The translations under genes and the position numbers were made by a program. The notes below the pieces were generated by a model. It was not told the origin of the DNA. It ran no database searches and worked only from the letters and a program-made list of their open reading frames with translations. Shown piece by piece: positions 45,287 to 56,700 of a stretch of DNA of 64,000 nt. Numbering within the stretch: the first letter of the stretch is position 1; each line of letters begins with the position of its first letter. The stretch comes from Enoplolaimus lenunculus (Eukaryota > Nematoda > Enoplea > Enoplida > Thoracostomopsidae), in assembly GCA_030248215.1 (NCBI GenBank), contig JASANG010003514.1, positions 62,001 through 126,000 on the forward strand, in the 5' to 3' direction.

Positions 45287-45751
45287 TTAATTCAAAAATT
45301 TCCGTCCAAAATCGTCTAAAATGCTAATAATACGCTCAACGCGAGCGTGATACAGTTGTTCGCCAAGATTGTGGTGTTGAATAAATTTTTTCGCTCCTAA
45401 CATATTAGCTATGCCAAGCGCGCCAAATTGCGCCATTAGTGCGTCGCGCGCGCGCGCAATTTCGTCGCGTGTAATAGGACATTCGATTCCTGGGTTTAAG
45501 GCAGCGTGTAAAGTAGCCAAGTAACGGTTTTCAATTGTTTGCTGATATTTACGCCGAAACCCGGTTGTTGCGCTGACTACGCTGATTGTGCAAATATCGG
45601 TCATACAACTTCCAAGATGCGCTAGTTGGAAATCCAGCATCGCTGCTACTGAATTTGATGGAGATCCGTCCGCGGTTCGACGCCATAAAATGTTGTTCGG
45701 CTGTAAATCACCAAGACAAACCACTCGAGTAAAGCCAAATTGTGTTGGGTC
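45287..45751 (-). CDS. Gene A exon 4 (465 nt, catalytic half)
   Basis: Acceptor ATTTCAG, stop at 45287. Encodes DPTQFGFTRVVCLGDLQPNN and the C-terminal helices to ILDDFGRKFLN. Confidence 0.9.
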   Translation of the reverse strand, partial: DPTQFGFTRVVCLGDLQPNNILWRRTADGSPSNSVAAMLDFQLAHLGSCMTDICTISVVSATTGFRRKYQQTIENRYLATLHAALNPGIECPITRDEIARARDALMAQFGALGIANMLGAKKFIQHHNLGEQLYHARVERIISILDDFGRKFLN

Positions 45752-48700
45752 CTGAAATATGTCACATTAAAAGTCTGACTGATTGGATCAGCGTCCATAT
45801 TTTCAAATATATAGCAACTATTATCAGTTAGTAATAGGTTTTCAAACTCACTAACCGTTGCAGTTGTTGAACTCAAAATTGGTCCAGAAGTAGTGTAAAT
45901 TATTGACCGAACAATATGCGAAATTTTGAGCTTCAACATTCACTTGTTCGAAAGTTACAGCATCATGTGATCAGCTAATTGCAGTGCCTAAATGGCTCTA
46001 GCACCAAATAAAGTTGAGTTCGAAACTTTAAAGCGTACATAAATGTTGAAAGCAGGGCATACAACCCCCATTTGGGGGTACCCCACACCAAAGAGATTCC
46101 CCCCGCCATGATAAGATTTTAAACAAAAACTTTAAAAAATATTTTGATCATCGCAAGGGGTCCCACCCCGGAATTTTTGGCGGCCTCCATCGTGGCCTGC
46201 TTCGGCACTGTAGCTTATAAACGGGCAGCTACAATAAAAACTTTGTCTAACTCATGTATGAGCCAATATGAAATAGTTTTTAAGAGCATCTTGCTGATAA
46301 CTATAAGCTTGTTTTAGTTTCAATTTGTAATACAAAGGATTAAAAAAATGAAGAAATTGATTATTTTGTTAAATGAACAATTGCTAATCTTTACTGTATT
46401 TTTTTATATGAAATTGCTGCTTAATTTAACCAAGAGTGGATGATCATTGTAACAAGAGTGTGCAACTATCCAAAATTATTTGTGCGGTACAAAATGTACC
46501 ACCGATCGTTGCATTTTTGGTCGACCTTCCCTTTATTTAGAGGGGGCGGGCGGCGGGTAATTGATGTTTAAAATGTAGAATGCGCATGCTTTCAAAAAAC
46601 GGAGTTAGTTTACAGTTGCAGTATTTCAACGTGTAAAATTGAAAAAATTGTCAAACTTGATCCCCCTATAAATCATGGGGTGGGGGTGGCAGGCCAAAAA
46701 CGCAACGCGTGTTCGGTACATTGTTTTGTACACAGAATGTAACCAGTTGCTCACTCTTGTTATAAACAGTGATCATCCACTCTTTATTTAACGTAGCTAA
46801 CGAGATTTTATAATTATTACACATTCTTCAACTAAAGACTGTATGTAAACTTTTCAATGTTTTCACACGATCCAACTGAAACAGGACCTAAGAATATCTG
46901 CTCAATCAGCATAATACATGCTAACACAAAGATATAACGAAGGTACTGCAATAGCCAATGGGCGTAGTCTATGAGCATTGTTTGCACACACCTAGCGACG
47001 AGACAGGTAAACTGAACCATTGCTTTATTTCAAGCCGAGCTTGGAACTTTTTGTAACCAAGGCAATGATTTAAAACGCATGTCAGATTGAAAGTTTTTTC
47101 AAAAATGATACTTGTTGCTAGTTGGAATTCAAATATTAACTACTCAAAGATATTAAAGTAAACTTACAACGTAAATTGCTAGCTGTCGTTCGGCGGCTTG
47201 TTTGATTTTCATAATTTGTTCTGCAGTAAATTTTACACGATCGACACCGATATCTTCGATTGTTGTTTGAACATTTTCAATAAAATCACCTTGTAACGTT
47301 GAGAATGGGGTCGATTTGAGCGGATTGAAATAACGTTCGTAGTCCGGGTTGTTGAACCCGAAAGCTTGCACTTTGGCTACGTTGTCAACCAGTTGCAGTG
47401 TTTGTTCAATATTCATTTCGTTTCTGCAAAACTATATTTCTATACAACAGTTTTCCGTTTTCAACAGTCGAAACAGCCTAGCGACTGTTATTATAAAGGT
47501 TGAAACTTGCATCAGTTACATGTGTATATTAAAGCTGGAACGGCGCACATAGCACATACGTATTTTGGGCTTCGTTGCAACAGATTTTTGATTACGTTAC
47601 GAATGCCAATTGACACTGTATGCATTGAGAATACCTATTGTTTCAGATGTGTTTATATATCTGAAAAGCACGACAGGTTTTCAAAAAGCAGTTTTTTTAA
47701 TTTCGTTCACTTAATATGAGGGGTACAGGCAATAATTTGGCCTAGAGCCGAAGAAGCCTTAGTCCATTTGCGCATGTGTGCAACTACGTGTACTAGTAAT
47801 GTTTAATTTTTTGGTGTTTCAGTTTAATTACTTTTGAATTCAACAAAAAAATGACACTTGGCTGTATATTCGGAAATGGGAGCCTTTTTCTTTATATTGA
47901 AGACCCAAAATAAATTGCTTTGGTTTAAGTACAGCGACACAAGTTGTAAATTATACAAAACAGTTGCAAGCTGGTCAATGATTACCCAAATTCAATGCTA
48001 ACACCAATTTCGGTCAAATCTTCCAAAATAAGCATTCCAGGAGTGTCTTTGTCGGCAAGTTGAAAATAGAACATTTTTGCCAGCGGAATTGGTGCCGGCG
48101 GATGTGTGTTGAAATACGAATACGTGTTGCACTCCTGGTTGTGTAAAGCAATTAAGTTTTCTTGAATTACTCCTGCTGTTGGCTGCTTGATAACTACTGC
48201 TCTTGGCAACAAATTCAAATCTAAAATTGATGAGCAGTTGGCATCGTAGCCTCCACGACATTTTGGGCCAATGTTACTTTAAGGAGCGTAACCAGTAGAT
48301 TAAGCGTATTTCTAATCCTAAGCCTAAGCCTAAGCGTTGCAAAAATGAGTTCCTAAGCCTAAGCCTAAGCCTAAGCAAATAATGTAATTTAGAATCTAAA
48401 CCTACTCTTTTATAGACCCACCAGAAACCTGGACACCCCATAAAGTAACATGGGTCACATTTTGTAAAGGTAACTTTGCAGCAGGCAACAAACGCACAAT
48501 GAAACTTTTGAGTTTTTGTTCAGCTTCGACATTTAAGCTTTTAAGCTTGTTGACTACTGAAGGTTTTTCGGCTGCAGTAGACAGCATACTGAAACCAAAT
48601 AGCTTCTCTGTGGTGGGGTAACTGTTGGAAGCCAAAAAATGTTTTTGTTTACCACACGGCGAAGCTATGGATTCAGTGTTTTGGCTACTGAAGCTGTTTT

Positions 48701-50207
48701 ATGCCACTGTATAATACCACTGATACCAGTTTCATGTCTAGGTACGCACTCATGGGCCCATGTTACTTTTAAAGCCGTCTCGGTTTGTGGTGGGTCTGTA
48801 AAAGAGTAAGCTTACATTCTAGACTACATTTTTTTGCTTAGGCTTAGGCTTAGGCGTAGGCTTAGGCTTAGGCTTAGGCCTAGGTTTAGGCTTAGGTTTA
48901 GGTTTAGACATTGTAGCGGAGATTGGGTTAAAAATAAACAGTCCGCAACCGAATAACAGGGAAAAACCCTATGGAGAGGCCAAACAAATATCAGTCCCTC
49001 CTTTTATTCGGGTCACTACAGTACCAATCATTAATGAATTTCGATAAACCAGTCGTAGCGGGACTACATTTATTGAGCGAAGCTCGAACGTACGTAAGCA
49101 ATTAAGCTAATATGCAAATTAGCTATTAGCTAACTATTCAATTATTGGTTTTGGATGTTTGTAAACTATTTATTCAAATTCCTCGCATCCAAAAACCCTT
49201 CAGCCACTCTAATAATTTTTGGAATAATTTAAAAAGTCCTAATTTTGTTTTGTCAATTAAGCTAATATGCAAATTAGTTATTAGCTAACTATTCAATTAT
49301 CGGTTTTGGATGTTTGTAAACTATTTATTCAAATTCCTTGCACCAAAACACCCTTTAGTGCTGAAATTATATTTCTTTTAACCTTAATAATTAGTGAAAT
49401 ATTGTAAAAAGTCCTAATGTAGGCTTATAAACTATGCTAATATGCAAATTATCTATTAGGTAACTGCTCAATTATCGGTTTTGGAAGTTTGTAAACAGTC
49501 TACGCAGATTCCTCGCACCCAAAAACCCTTTAATGTTAAAATTAGATTGGTTCTAATTGTAATAATTAGTGAAATATTGTGGAAAATCCTAATTTAGGCT
49601 TAATTAATTATGCAAATTAGTCTGTAGCTAATAAAGCTTAAAATTTTAAAACCCTAATGCGAGGTTAAAACCCTAATGCGAGGTTAAAACCCCAGGATAA
49701 TTGGCTTTCAAACAAAAATAGTTTATCAAAATCGGTTCAGCCGTTCCTGAGATTCTTTTCGGACGGACAGACGGACATCCACCTTTCGACCCCAAGTACA
49801 AAACATAAAACGCTTCGCGAAACTCAGAGCTTCGCTCGGAGTTTCGCTTCGCTCATTAATGGACTTCAATCAAACGCATCTGATTGGCCTATTCTATAGA
49901 TAATCCAAAAACAACATATTTAAATATAATAAAAACTTAGATAATAAAAATAAATACAAAACTAACCTTTACTACCCGGGTCCCAATCAAATTTTACACT
50001 GGTACACACCGATACAAATCCTTTGCCTTGTCCAATGATAGAACAGTTATGGTTGTGAAGTTTGCCGTGTGCATCAGGATACGCTTTGGTCACTATTTTG
50101 ACCAGCCAGTCGATGTCTACTGGAAGTTTGACAGAATCTTTCTCGGTGGCATTTTGAGAAGCTGCGGAGTTGTCTTCGGACGTAGACTGTGTCACTTCAG
50201 TAGCCAT
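45287..50207 (-). CDS. CHK-kinase-like protein (EcKinase/DUF1679-type), gene A, four exons
   Basis: Exons on the minus strand are 49967-50207, 47986-48220, 47168-47423 and 45287-45751, giving 398 residues. All introns are GT-AG with phases 1, 2 and 0. The fold is an aminoglycoside-phosphotransferase-like kinase. Visible motifs are a Gly-rich loop IIGQGKGF (57-64), the ATP-binding Lys in AVVIK (92), its partner Glu in HNQE (110), the catalytic loop CLGDLQPNNILW with Asp259 and Asn264, and the metal-binding Asp284 in LDFQ. The usual His of the HGDL motif is Leu257 here. Relatives phosphorylate small molecules such as ecdysteroids or choline; the substrate here is unknown. It has an 11-residue deletion after Lys92 relative to gene B, which lies upstream in the same orientation about 3 kb away. 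The ATG at 50207 begins MATEVTQSTS, matching gene B in length. Confidence 0.85.
46049..46208. mobile_element. MITE family Q in gene A intron 3
   Basis: AAAGCAGGGCATACAACCCC on the left and GGCCTGCTTCGGCACTG on the right are inverted. AAACTTTAAAAAATATTTTGATCATC inside is shared with 54918, 55409 and 58331. Confidence 0.6.
46428..46795. mobile_element. Foldback element, family G, complete, in gene A intron 3
   Basis: AACCAAGAGTGGATGATCATTG faces AGTGATCATCCACTCTT. GTTGCATTTTTGGTCGACC faces GGCCAAAAACGCAACGCG. About 365 bp with long arms. Confidence 0.75.
47168..47423 (-). CDS. Gene A exon 3 (256 nt)
   Basis: Acceptor TTTTGCAG, donor GTT/GTAAGT, phase 2 in and 0 out. Encodes the helical segment NIEQTLQLVDNVAKVQAFG. 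The length equals gene B exon 3. Confidence 0.85.
47986..48220 (-). CDS. Gene A exon 2 (235 nt)
   Basis: Acceptor ATTTTAG, donor GG/GTAATC, phase 1 in and 2 out. Encodes LPRAVVIK, HNQECN and MLILEDLTEIGVS, the last a conserved stretch of the family. Confidence 0.85.
48266..48456. mobile_element. Telomere-repeat MITE, family B, in gene A intron 1, perfect target duplication
   Basis: GGCCAATGTTACTTTAAGGAG and CATAAAGTAACATGGGTC are the ends. ACATTTTG occurs at 48258-48265 and 48457-48464, an exact 8-bp duplication. The element ends 45 bp upstream of the exon 2 acceptor. It splits an otherwise open minus-strand frame. Confidence 0.95.
48749..48912. mobile_element. Telomere-repeat MITE, family B, 3'-truncated
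   Basis: GGGCCCATGTTACTTTTAAAG starts it, and a TTAGGC block of about 12 units follows, drifting to TTAGGT. The right end is missing and the block runs into a family M half element. Confidence 0.8.
48950..49027. mobile_element. Family M half element
   Basis: CCCTATGGAGAGGCCAAACAAATATC and TTTTATTCGGGTCACTACAGTA are one end of family M, abutting the truncated telomere-repeat MITE. Confidence 0.6.
49099..49625. repeat. Three-copy tandem repeat of about 155-175 bp in gene A intron 1
   Basis: CTAATATGCAAATTAG, TATTCAATTATNGGTTTTGG and CCAAAA(AC)CCCTT(T/C)AG recur at 49106, 49261 and 49436, with a partial fourth copy near 49600. The units contain TGCAAATTAG words and diverge moderately. Confidence 0.75.
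49690..49862. mobile_element. Possible retroelement or MITE tail with GGACAGACGGAC motif
   Basis: AAAATCGGTTCAGCCGTTCC followed by GAGATTCTTTTCGGACGGACAG matches a motif seen at the ends of dispersed elements in many invertebrates. Downstream, CGAAACTCAGAGCTTCGCTCG and GGAGTTTCGCTTCGCTC form an inverted pair. The class is inferred. Confidence 0.4.
49967..50207 (-). CDS. Gene A exon 1 (241 nt)
   Basis: Runs from the ATG to a donor reading AAAG/GTTAGT, phase 1. Encodes residues 1-80, including the Gly-rich loop. Gene B exon 1 has exactly the same length. Confidence 0.85.
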
Positions 50208-50381
50208 ACAAAAACCGTTTATATATATTCTATTTGAAAATATCTTAAAAGTAAAGGTATACCGCTGATTTCTACTATCGATAATTTCACCAAAGCATCT
50301 GTGACAATAGGAATAATGTCTAGGTATAATAGTGTGACACAACAGTGATTTTATAATGAAGATGGTTAAATTTTGAACAAT

Positions 50382-50835
50382 TTCCGGGTCTTTGCCGTTA
50401 CACCTCCAGCCCGCCTATACCCAAAAATTATTGTATATATCTTGAATTTTTTTGCACATTTGAGCTTCTCATCTCATAACCTCCCCTGATTAATATTAAC
50501 TGATTTAGCGATGCCAACGACTTGGGACAGCGCCAAAACAGTTATTTGATCGTAATTCGTTAACCAATCGTCTGATTGCAAAAATTTTAACACCGTTTAA
50601 CTCAGCTCCACATGCCGCTTCAAATGGTTTATAATTTGTTAAACTATTTGACAAAAAAATTTGTTTGGGTCCCAAGTGCCGCCGACTTTGGGACCTTAAA
50701 ATTGAATTTTTTAAAAACTGAAATTTAGGCGCGAAATGATCAGGGGAGGTCATGAGAAGCTCAAATACGCAAAAAATTTTTAAATCTAAGGATTTTTCGG
50801 TAAACGCGAGCTGGTGGGTCAACGGAAAAGACCCA
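50382..50835. mobile_element. MITE family R
   Basis: GGGTCTTTGCCGTTACACC on the left and GTGGGTCAACGGAAAAGACCC on the right are inverted. GCACATTTGAGCTTCTCATC pairs with GAGAAGCTCAAATACGC. Homologous to 4188-4641. It begins about 175 bp upstream of the gene A start. Confidence 0.7.
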
Positions 50836-51219
50836 AATTTCTTAAGCCTGCATCATATTTTTGACAAACTCCAACGCAATAAGCGTAAGCCGAAGCCTAA
50901 ATGTGGGAAGTAAATATATACAAGAGCTCTGTCACCTTTCAGACTAATACAGGCGAACTATATTCTCGATTGTATAGCATTTGACAGTTAGAAATAGGCC
51001 TCATAACGTTGATAGCAGATATTTAAATGAAGTTTATAAAAATTTAGACAGCGAATTAACATGCAGACTATATATCGCATCCATTGTTACAGAAACAAAA
51101 CATGTATCCATGCTGCACCAGTTATAACGTGAACCACACATTAGTCGTGCAGTGTCAAGTGTAACGGCCTGTGTCAACAATAGGGGCCTATCGACTGGGA
51201 GACAGACAGACTGCAGATT
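50836..51219. other. Family L fragment; no gene seen
   Basis: AAACATGTATCCATGCTGC and CCAGTTATAACGTGAACCAC at 51100-51140 match family L. TAAGCGTAAGCCGAAGCC at 50880 is a trace of a TTAGGC-type core. Confidence 0.45.
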
Positions 51220-51345
51220 TTATAGGCTGCGAAACTTAGGCTTGAATTAGGCTTAGAATTACGATTAGGCGAAGGATTGGGTTCAGGCTTCGTTTAAGGT
51301 TTGCGATTAGCTTAGGTGTAGGCTTAGGTTTAGACTTAGGCTAAT
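51220..51345. repeat. Degenerate TTAGGC array
   Basis: AACTTAGGCTTGAATTAGGC, GATTAGGCGAAGG and GCTTAGGTGTAGGCTTAGG are scattered units with no surviving ends. Confidence 0.5.
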
Positions 51346-51509
51346 ATTCAGTATTCTCAGGCTTCTATTATTTGCATGTCCCTGTATAATCATTTGGTTT
51401 TGATTTATTACTCATTGGGTTCATAGCGAAAAAAACAATCTTTTAAAAAATTTATTTTACTACAAAGAACAATATAAATAGACTAAAGAATATCTATTAT
51501 TAGCAAGTT

Positions 51510-51709
51510 GGCCCATATTACTTTTAGGGTCGTCCCGATTTCCGGCGGGTCTGTTAAAGAGTAGGCTTACATTCTAGAGTACATTTTTTGCTTAGACATC
51601 AGCTTAGGCATAAGCTTAGGCTTTGGCTTACGAAAACGCGTTTGCAACGCTAGGCTTAGGCTTAGGAATACGCTTAATCTACTGTTACACCCTAAAAGTA
51701 ACATTGGCC
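51510..51709. mobile_element. Telomere-repeat MITE, family B
   Basis: GGCCCATATTACTTTTAGGG and CCCTAAAAGTAACATTGGCC are well-matched ends. AGCAAGTT and GACAAGTT flank it (6 of 8). Confidence 0.85.
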
Positions 51710-51984
51710 GACAAGTTCATGTAAAATCAGGATTATATGAAGTAAGAGACCATATTTACCCCAAAATTCCGAAACTAACGAGCTGAAATTGAAGTTTGGT
51801 CAGTGCTATTTTAGAGAGCGCAACTACAGCCTAAGCGTATTTCTAATACGAAAAAGACTAAGCATAAATAATTCAAAACATAGCCTAAGCCTGAGCCTGA
51901 GCAAAAAATAGTCTAAAATTTAAGTCTTCGTAAAACCCAACCTGAAGCGTATAAGCTTTAGTCTATTTCATTTCAACTGGAGGT

Positions 51985-52050
51985 CCATGTGAAGATCAGG
52001 AGCGAAACGTTGTTCTGTGGGACTGCGATAGAGTAAGCTTAAGATTTCGA
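51985..52050. mobile_element. Telomere-repeat MITE, isolated family A left arm
   Basis: GTCCATGTGAAGATCAGGAGCG and TGTTCTGTGGGACTGCGATAG, then the core is missing. Confidence 0.6.
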
Positions 52051-52100
52051 ATAATCTACGACTGTCGTTCGAAGTGTAGCTGGATTAATTATGTTGTTGT

Positions 52101-52272
52101 GGCCAATGTATTGTACAGGAGAGAAACAGTAGCATCAACGCATTCCTAAGCCGAAGCCTAAGCGTAAGAATGAGCTTACACAAAAGCGCAAGCGTAGCAA
52201 AAAATTGTCTAAAGCTTGAGCTTACTCTATTTCAGTCCCACAGAAAAACGTTCCGTCCTGACCTTTTTGGGC
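52101..52272. mobile_element. Telomere-repeat MITE, family A
   Basis: GGCCAATGTATTGTACAGGAG begins and CGTCCTGACCTTTTTGGGC ends this shortened copy. Confidence 0.75.
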
Positions 52273-52354
52273 TGTTCTTAACAACTTAATTAAGGACACA
52301 AAGCACAGTGTACGTACAGAAACGTGAAATTTTACCTTTGACAGCAAAATACAG

Positions 52355-52559
52355 GGGCAAATGTAAAGAACAAGGGTGGAACAGTATTATAAGCTTATTC
52401 CTAAGCCTAAGCCAAAGCCTAAGCGTAAGAACGAGTTTATTTCTAAGCCTGAGCCTATTGCACCAAAGCCTAATCCAGGCAAAAAATTTAGTCTAAAGCT
52501 AAAGCTTATTCTATTCTATTCCCATAGAAAAACGTTCCGCCCCTGATCTTTACATGGGC
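52355..52559. mobile_element. Telomere-repeat MITE, family A
   Basis: GGCAAATGTAAAGAACAAGGG and CCTGATCTTTACATGGGCC bound two CCTAAG blocks around GCGTAAGAACGAGTTTATTTC. Confidence 0.85.
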
Positions 52560-53261
52560 CATACATTCGAGAATGTGGGTACTTGGTTATATGCTAAACG
52601 CACAAGCATTATTATTCTAAGAAGTATCGACAGTTTAAAATAAAATAAAAAATAAATAAATAAATAAAAATACAACACTCCAAACATTAAATCTCTCAAA
52701 TCGCGTCGTGAGAGGGTTGGAACTGGTCCGATTCTTAGGGTTAGGGCGCGGCCTGGGTCCATCACCCTCGGCCCACCCGATCCACATGGATCCGGGCCCG
52801 GAAATTTTATATTTTTTGGAGCACAAAACAAAACATGTAACAAATGGTATCTGATTGCAAATTAAGTACTTGCCATACATGGCAATCTGTTGTCAGAAAA
52901 TATAAACGTTCAAATGCAAAAACGTCCAACCGAATAGCAGGAAAACAATTTTAGAAAAATGTCTAGGTATTGCGTTCGTCTGTTGCGTGTGTACAGACTG
53001 TCGGATCTGGGCGCGTCCTCAGACATAAAGTGATAGAAATGAACGATTACAATTCCGAATGGATCGATTTTACCAACAAACTGTGAGTTGTACCCCCTAG
53101 CGGATTAAATTTTTTGTGACAAAATGACAAAATCTTAATCTTACAATTTTCCCATCAGAAAATTTTTTGGTGATAAAATCCGATTTAATTAGCAATTTTT
53201 GCTGTTTTTATATTCGATCTTCATATAAAATTTTTGCGTCAAATTAGTCGGTTGTTTTTTG
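52560..53261. other. Gap between gene B 3' end and the MITE cluster
   Basis: (AAAT)n near 52640-52670, then a GC-rich patch with CACATGGATCCGGGCCCGG at 52780. No gene is visible. Confidence 0.45.
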
Positions 53262-53723
53262 TTACAAAAATTTTGTTCCATATTCGTCCAGAATCGAAAG
53301 AACTGACTCCGCCTGTTGTTCGTGAAAATCTTCTGGCAATCCAAGATGTTTGATAAACGATTTCATCATCGGAAACGTTGACAAACACAACACTCCATAC
53401 TGTGCCATCAGGATATCGCGTGAACGAACAATTTCGTCGCGAGTGATTGGACATTCGATCCCAGGCTTTAAATGATCGCGCAGCGTAGCCAAATAGAAAT
53501 CTTCGAACGCCGTTTGGTGTTGTTGTCGTAACTTTTTTGGAAAATTGAACGAAATTAAATTGGCGATGTCGGCCATACATGCGCCTAAATGGACTACTTG
53601 GAAATCGATCATTGCGACAATGTCGTCTGAAGGCGTTCCGTCCGCGTTGCGTCGCCATAAAATATTGTTCGGTTGAAGGTCGCCAAGGCAAACCACTGGT
53701 GTAAATCCAAAGTCGGCTGGATC
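53262..53723 (-). CDS. Gene B exon 4 (462 nt, catalytic half)
   Basis: Acceptor TATTTTAG, stop at 53262. Encodes DPADFGFTPVVCLGDLQPNN and ends ILDEYGTKFL. Confidence 0.9.
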   Translation of the reverse strand, partial: DPADFGFTPVVCLGDLQPNNILWRRNADGTPSDDIVAMIDFQVVHLGACMADIANLISFNFPKKLRQQHQTAFEDFYLATLRDHLKPGIECPITRDEIVRSRDILMAQYGVLCLSTFPMMKSFIKHLGLPEDFHEQQAESVLSILDEYGTKFL

Positions 53724-56700
53724 CTAAAATAAACACTTTAACGCGTTCCCAAAACAAATCTGGAAACTTGTAGCAGTGACAGATTCAGGAATGGTTCGTA
53801 ACGAATCTGAGGTTGGTTTAATTTCCACGAGTTAGTTTAGGGACCAATTTTTGAGTTCATTTTCAGGCCCTCAACATTTTGACGAACTACGTAACTGAAC
53901 CAGGCCGAATCGCAAGCTTCTCGAGCTGAATTTGAAGGAAATATCGAAATATTTCAAACGCAGAGAGCGAAGAGTCAAACACTGTTGTCTTAACAACAGT
54001 ACAAAGCTGCAGTTTAGAGTCCGTCTGGTCGCCAATCATTGGATCAATGAAATGTGTGTAAAACACCTTTGCCCGTATTCTCAAATCTGTGTGTAGCACC
54101 TATTACCAGTTCGTGATAAGTCTTGTAACGATGAGGTTTGAAATTGAGCACATTTATTGCATTCCATTAATACTCTACTTCTGTGCAAATTTTGACGTGT
54201 GCAAGTGCAACAGTTTGTTAGCTTGAAAACCTATTACTAACATTTCAAACCTCACCATTCCTTGGTTCGAAGGTTACAAGACCTATCATCCAACTTAGGC
54301 GCTACACGCATCTGACTAATATAGTAGGACTCTTTACTCTAAACATCGGAAGTTTCGCTTCTGCGTTGTTTCGAATGCGTGAAATTTCATCCAGACTGAA
54401 TTTGACACGATCTCTGCCAATTTCTTCGACTGCTTTGGCTACGTTTTCGTCAAATTTAGCAAATATTTCTTCAAACGGGTTATTTTTAATCGGTTTGAAA
54501 TATTTGCCATCGTCAGGATGATTTATCCCGTATGCATGAACGCGAGCCACATTAGCAATAACAGCTTTCATCTTATCAACAGTGATTGTTTCTCTATAAC
54601 GCAACTGCGGCCCATGTATGGAACAGGGCAAGATCGTTTTCCGATGGGGCTGTAACGTAAGCTTTAGATCAGCTTTTGTGCTTAGGATTAGGATTAGGCT
54701 TAGGCTTAGGAATAGGCTCATCCTTATGCGTAGGCTTAGTCTTAGGCTTTGGCTTAGGCTTAGGATTATGTTTGTACTCCTGTTCCGGCCCTGTTTCATA
54801 CATGGGCACAACATCTACGTATAAAAGGTCTTAAGTTGTAAGAGGGGCACGTGAACGCACATTGAAATCAACTCATTTCAACAGAGTTTTAAACAATAAC
54901 TCTTTCTAGAGCTAACCGATGCCGGAGCAGGCAAGGGTGCCCCCCTTCCAAAATTTTAGGGTAGAGTCCCCTTGTGATGATCAAAATATTTTTTAAACTT
55001 TTCGTTTAAAATATTGTTAGAGTAGGGGTTTCTATAAGGGTGGGTTCCTCTTTGGGGTGTCCTCCCCCCAATTGGGGGTATGGTGGGTGACTGCTCTGGC
55101 ATTGGTGCTAACTTTGTTTATATCTTTTATTTTTTAACAACTCATGTACGTTCATCTAAACTACACTAAACTCAGTCGTAACCTTTTGTCACATGAATAT
55201 TTTCTATTTTATTTAAGACCTAATTGATTCGAACTCCGGAGACTGGAGTGAGAGGCGTTTATCATCACCGCTCGGCTATATTAGCATATTATTAATGGCT
55301 CTAAATTTGGCGTCATACAGAATGTATATGCTGTATTTATCAACGGATACTAAGTAGTGACAACCATCAGATTTATTGTCTGAGCAGGCCAAATGCTGCC
55401 GAAAAGCATGGCCGGAGCAGCCATCCCCCATATCCTCCATTTGGGGCCCATAAAAGGAGTCCCTCCCAAACAAGATTTTAAACAAATATAAAAAATATTT
55501 TTATCATCGCTGAGAGCCTTCACCCCGAAATTTTTGGGGACACCCGCCCAAGGCTGCTCCGGCATTTCCGAAAAGTACAAAGTAAATAATCTTCCTGGCC
55601 ACCATGCTAAAGTCAACGGACACATTGTGATGCTAATAAACCATGCCATTTGGGGTGTCATGTTTCTATTATTACATAAGCGGCACAGCCTTGGTAGCAA
55701 GCGTGTATATTTCACTAATTTTTCAATAGCTTTCGATAGAAATTTATGGAGTTTTTGAAAATTTGTCGTGTTTCGTAAAATATAGGATTCACTATAATCC
55801 TACCGTGGGTGGTGGTGCCGGTGGCTGACTATCTCAGGTTGATAATGAACTTTTCCCAACAGCTGTTACTGTAATGTCTCCAACGAACCAATGGTTGGCT
55901 TTTCACAACCGCTGTTAATCTAACGTTTCTAACGAACCAATGGTTGGCTTTTCACAACCGCTGTTAATCTAACGTCTTCAAAGAACCAATGGTTGGTTTT
56001 TCACAACAGCTGTGAATCTAATATCTCCAACGAACCAATGGTTGGCTTTTCACAACAGCTATTAATCTAATGTCTCCAACGAACCAACGGTTGGCTTTTC
56101 ACAACAGCAGTTAATCTAACGTCTTCAACGAACCAATGGTTGGCTTTTCACTGGCTTTTCACAACAGCTGTTCAGCTAACGTCTCCAACGAACCAATGAT
56201 TGGCATTTCACAACAGCTATTAATCTAATGTCTCCAACGAACCAATGATTGGCTTTTCACAACAGCTATTAATCTAATGTCTCCAACGAACCAATGGTTG
56301 GCTTTTCACAACAGCAGTTAATCTAACGTCTTCAACGAACCAATGGTTGGCTTTTCACAACAGCTGTTAAGCTAACGTCTCCAACGAACCAATGATTGGC
56401 TTTTCACAATAGCTATTAATCTAATGTCTCCAACGAACCAATGATTGGCTTTTCACAACAGCTATTAATCTAACGTCTTCAACGAACCAATGGTTGGCTT
56501 TTCACAACAGCTGTTAAGCTAACGTCTCCAACGAACCAATGATTGGCTTTTCACAACAGCTATTAATCTAATGTCTCCAACGAACCAATGGTTGGCTTTT
56601 CACAACAGCTGTTAAGCTAACGTCTCCAACGAACCAATGATTGGCTTTTCACAACAGCTATTAATCTAATGTCTCCAACGAACCAATGATTGGCTTTTCA

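Noticed and set aside
48835-48905. True telomere or fusion scar
   Set aside because: The TTAGGC run starts inside a family B MITE end (GGGCCCATGTTACTTTTAAAG) and is short, so transposition explains it better.
53239-53757. 172-codon frame overlapping gene B exon 4
   Set aside because: It is the other reading frame of the same exon; the frame with GDLQPNN is the kinase.
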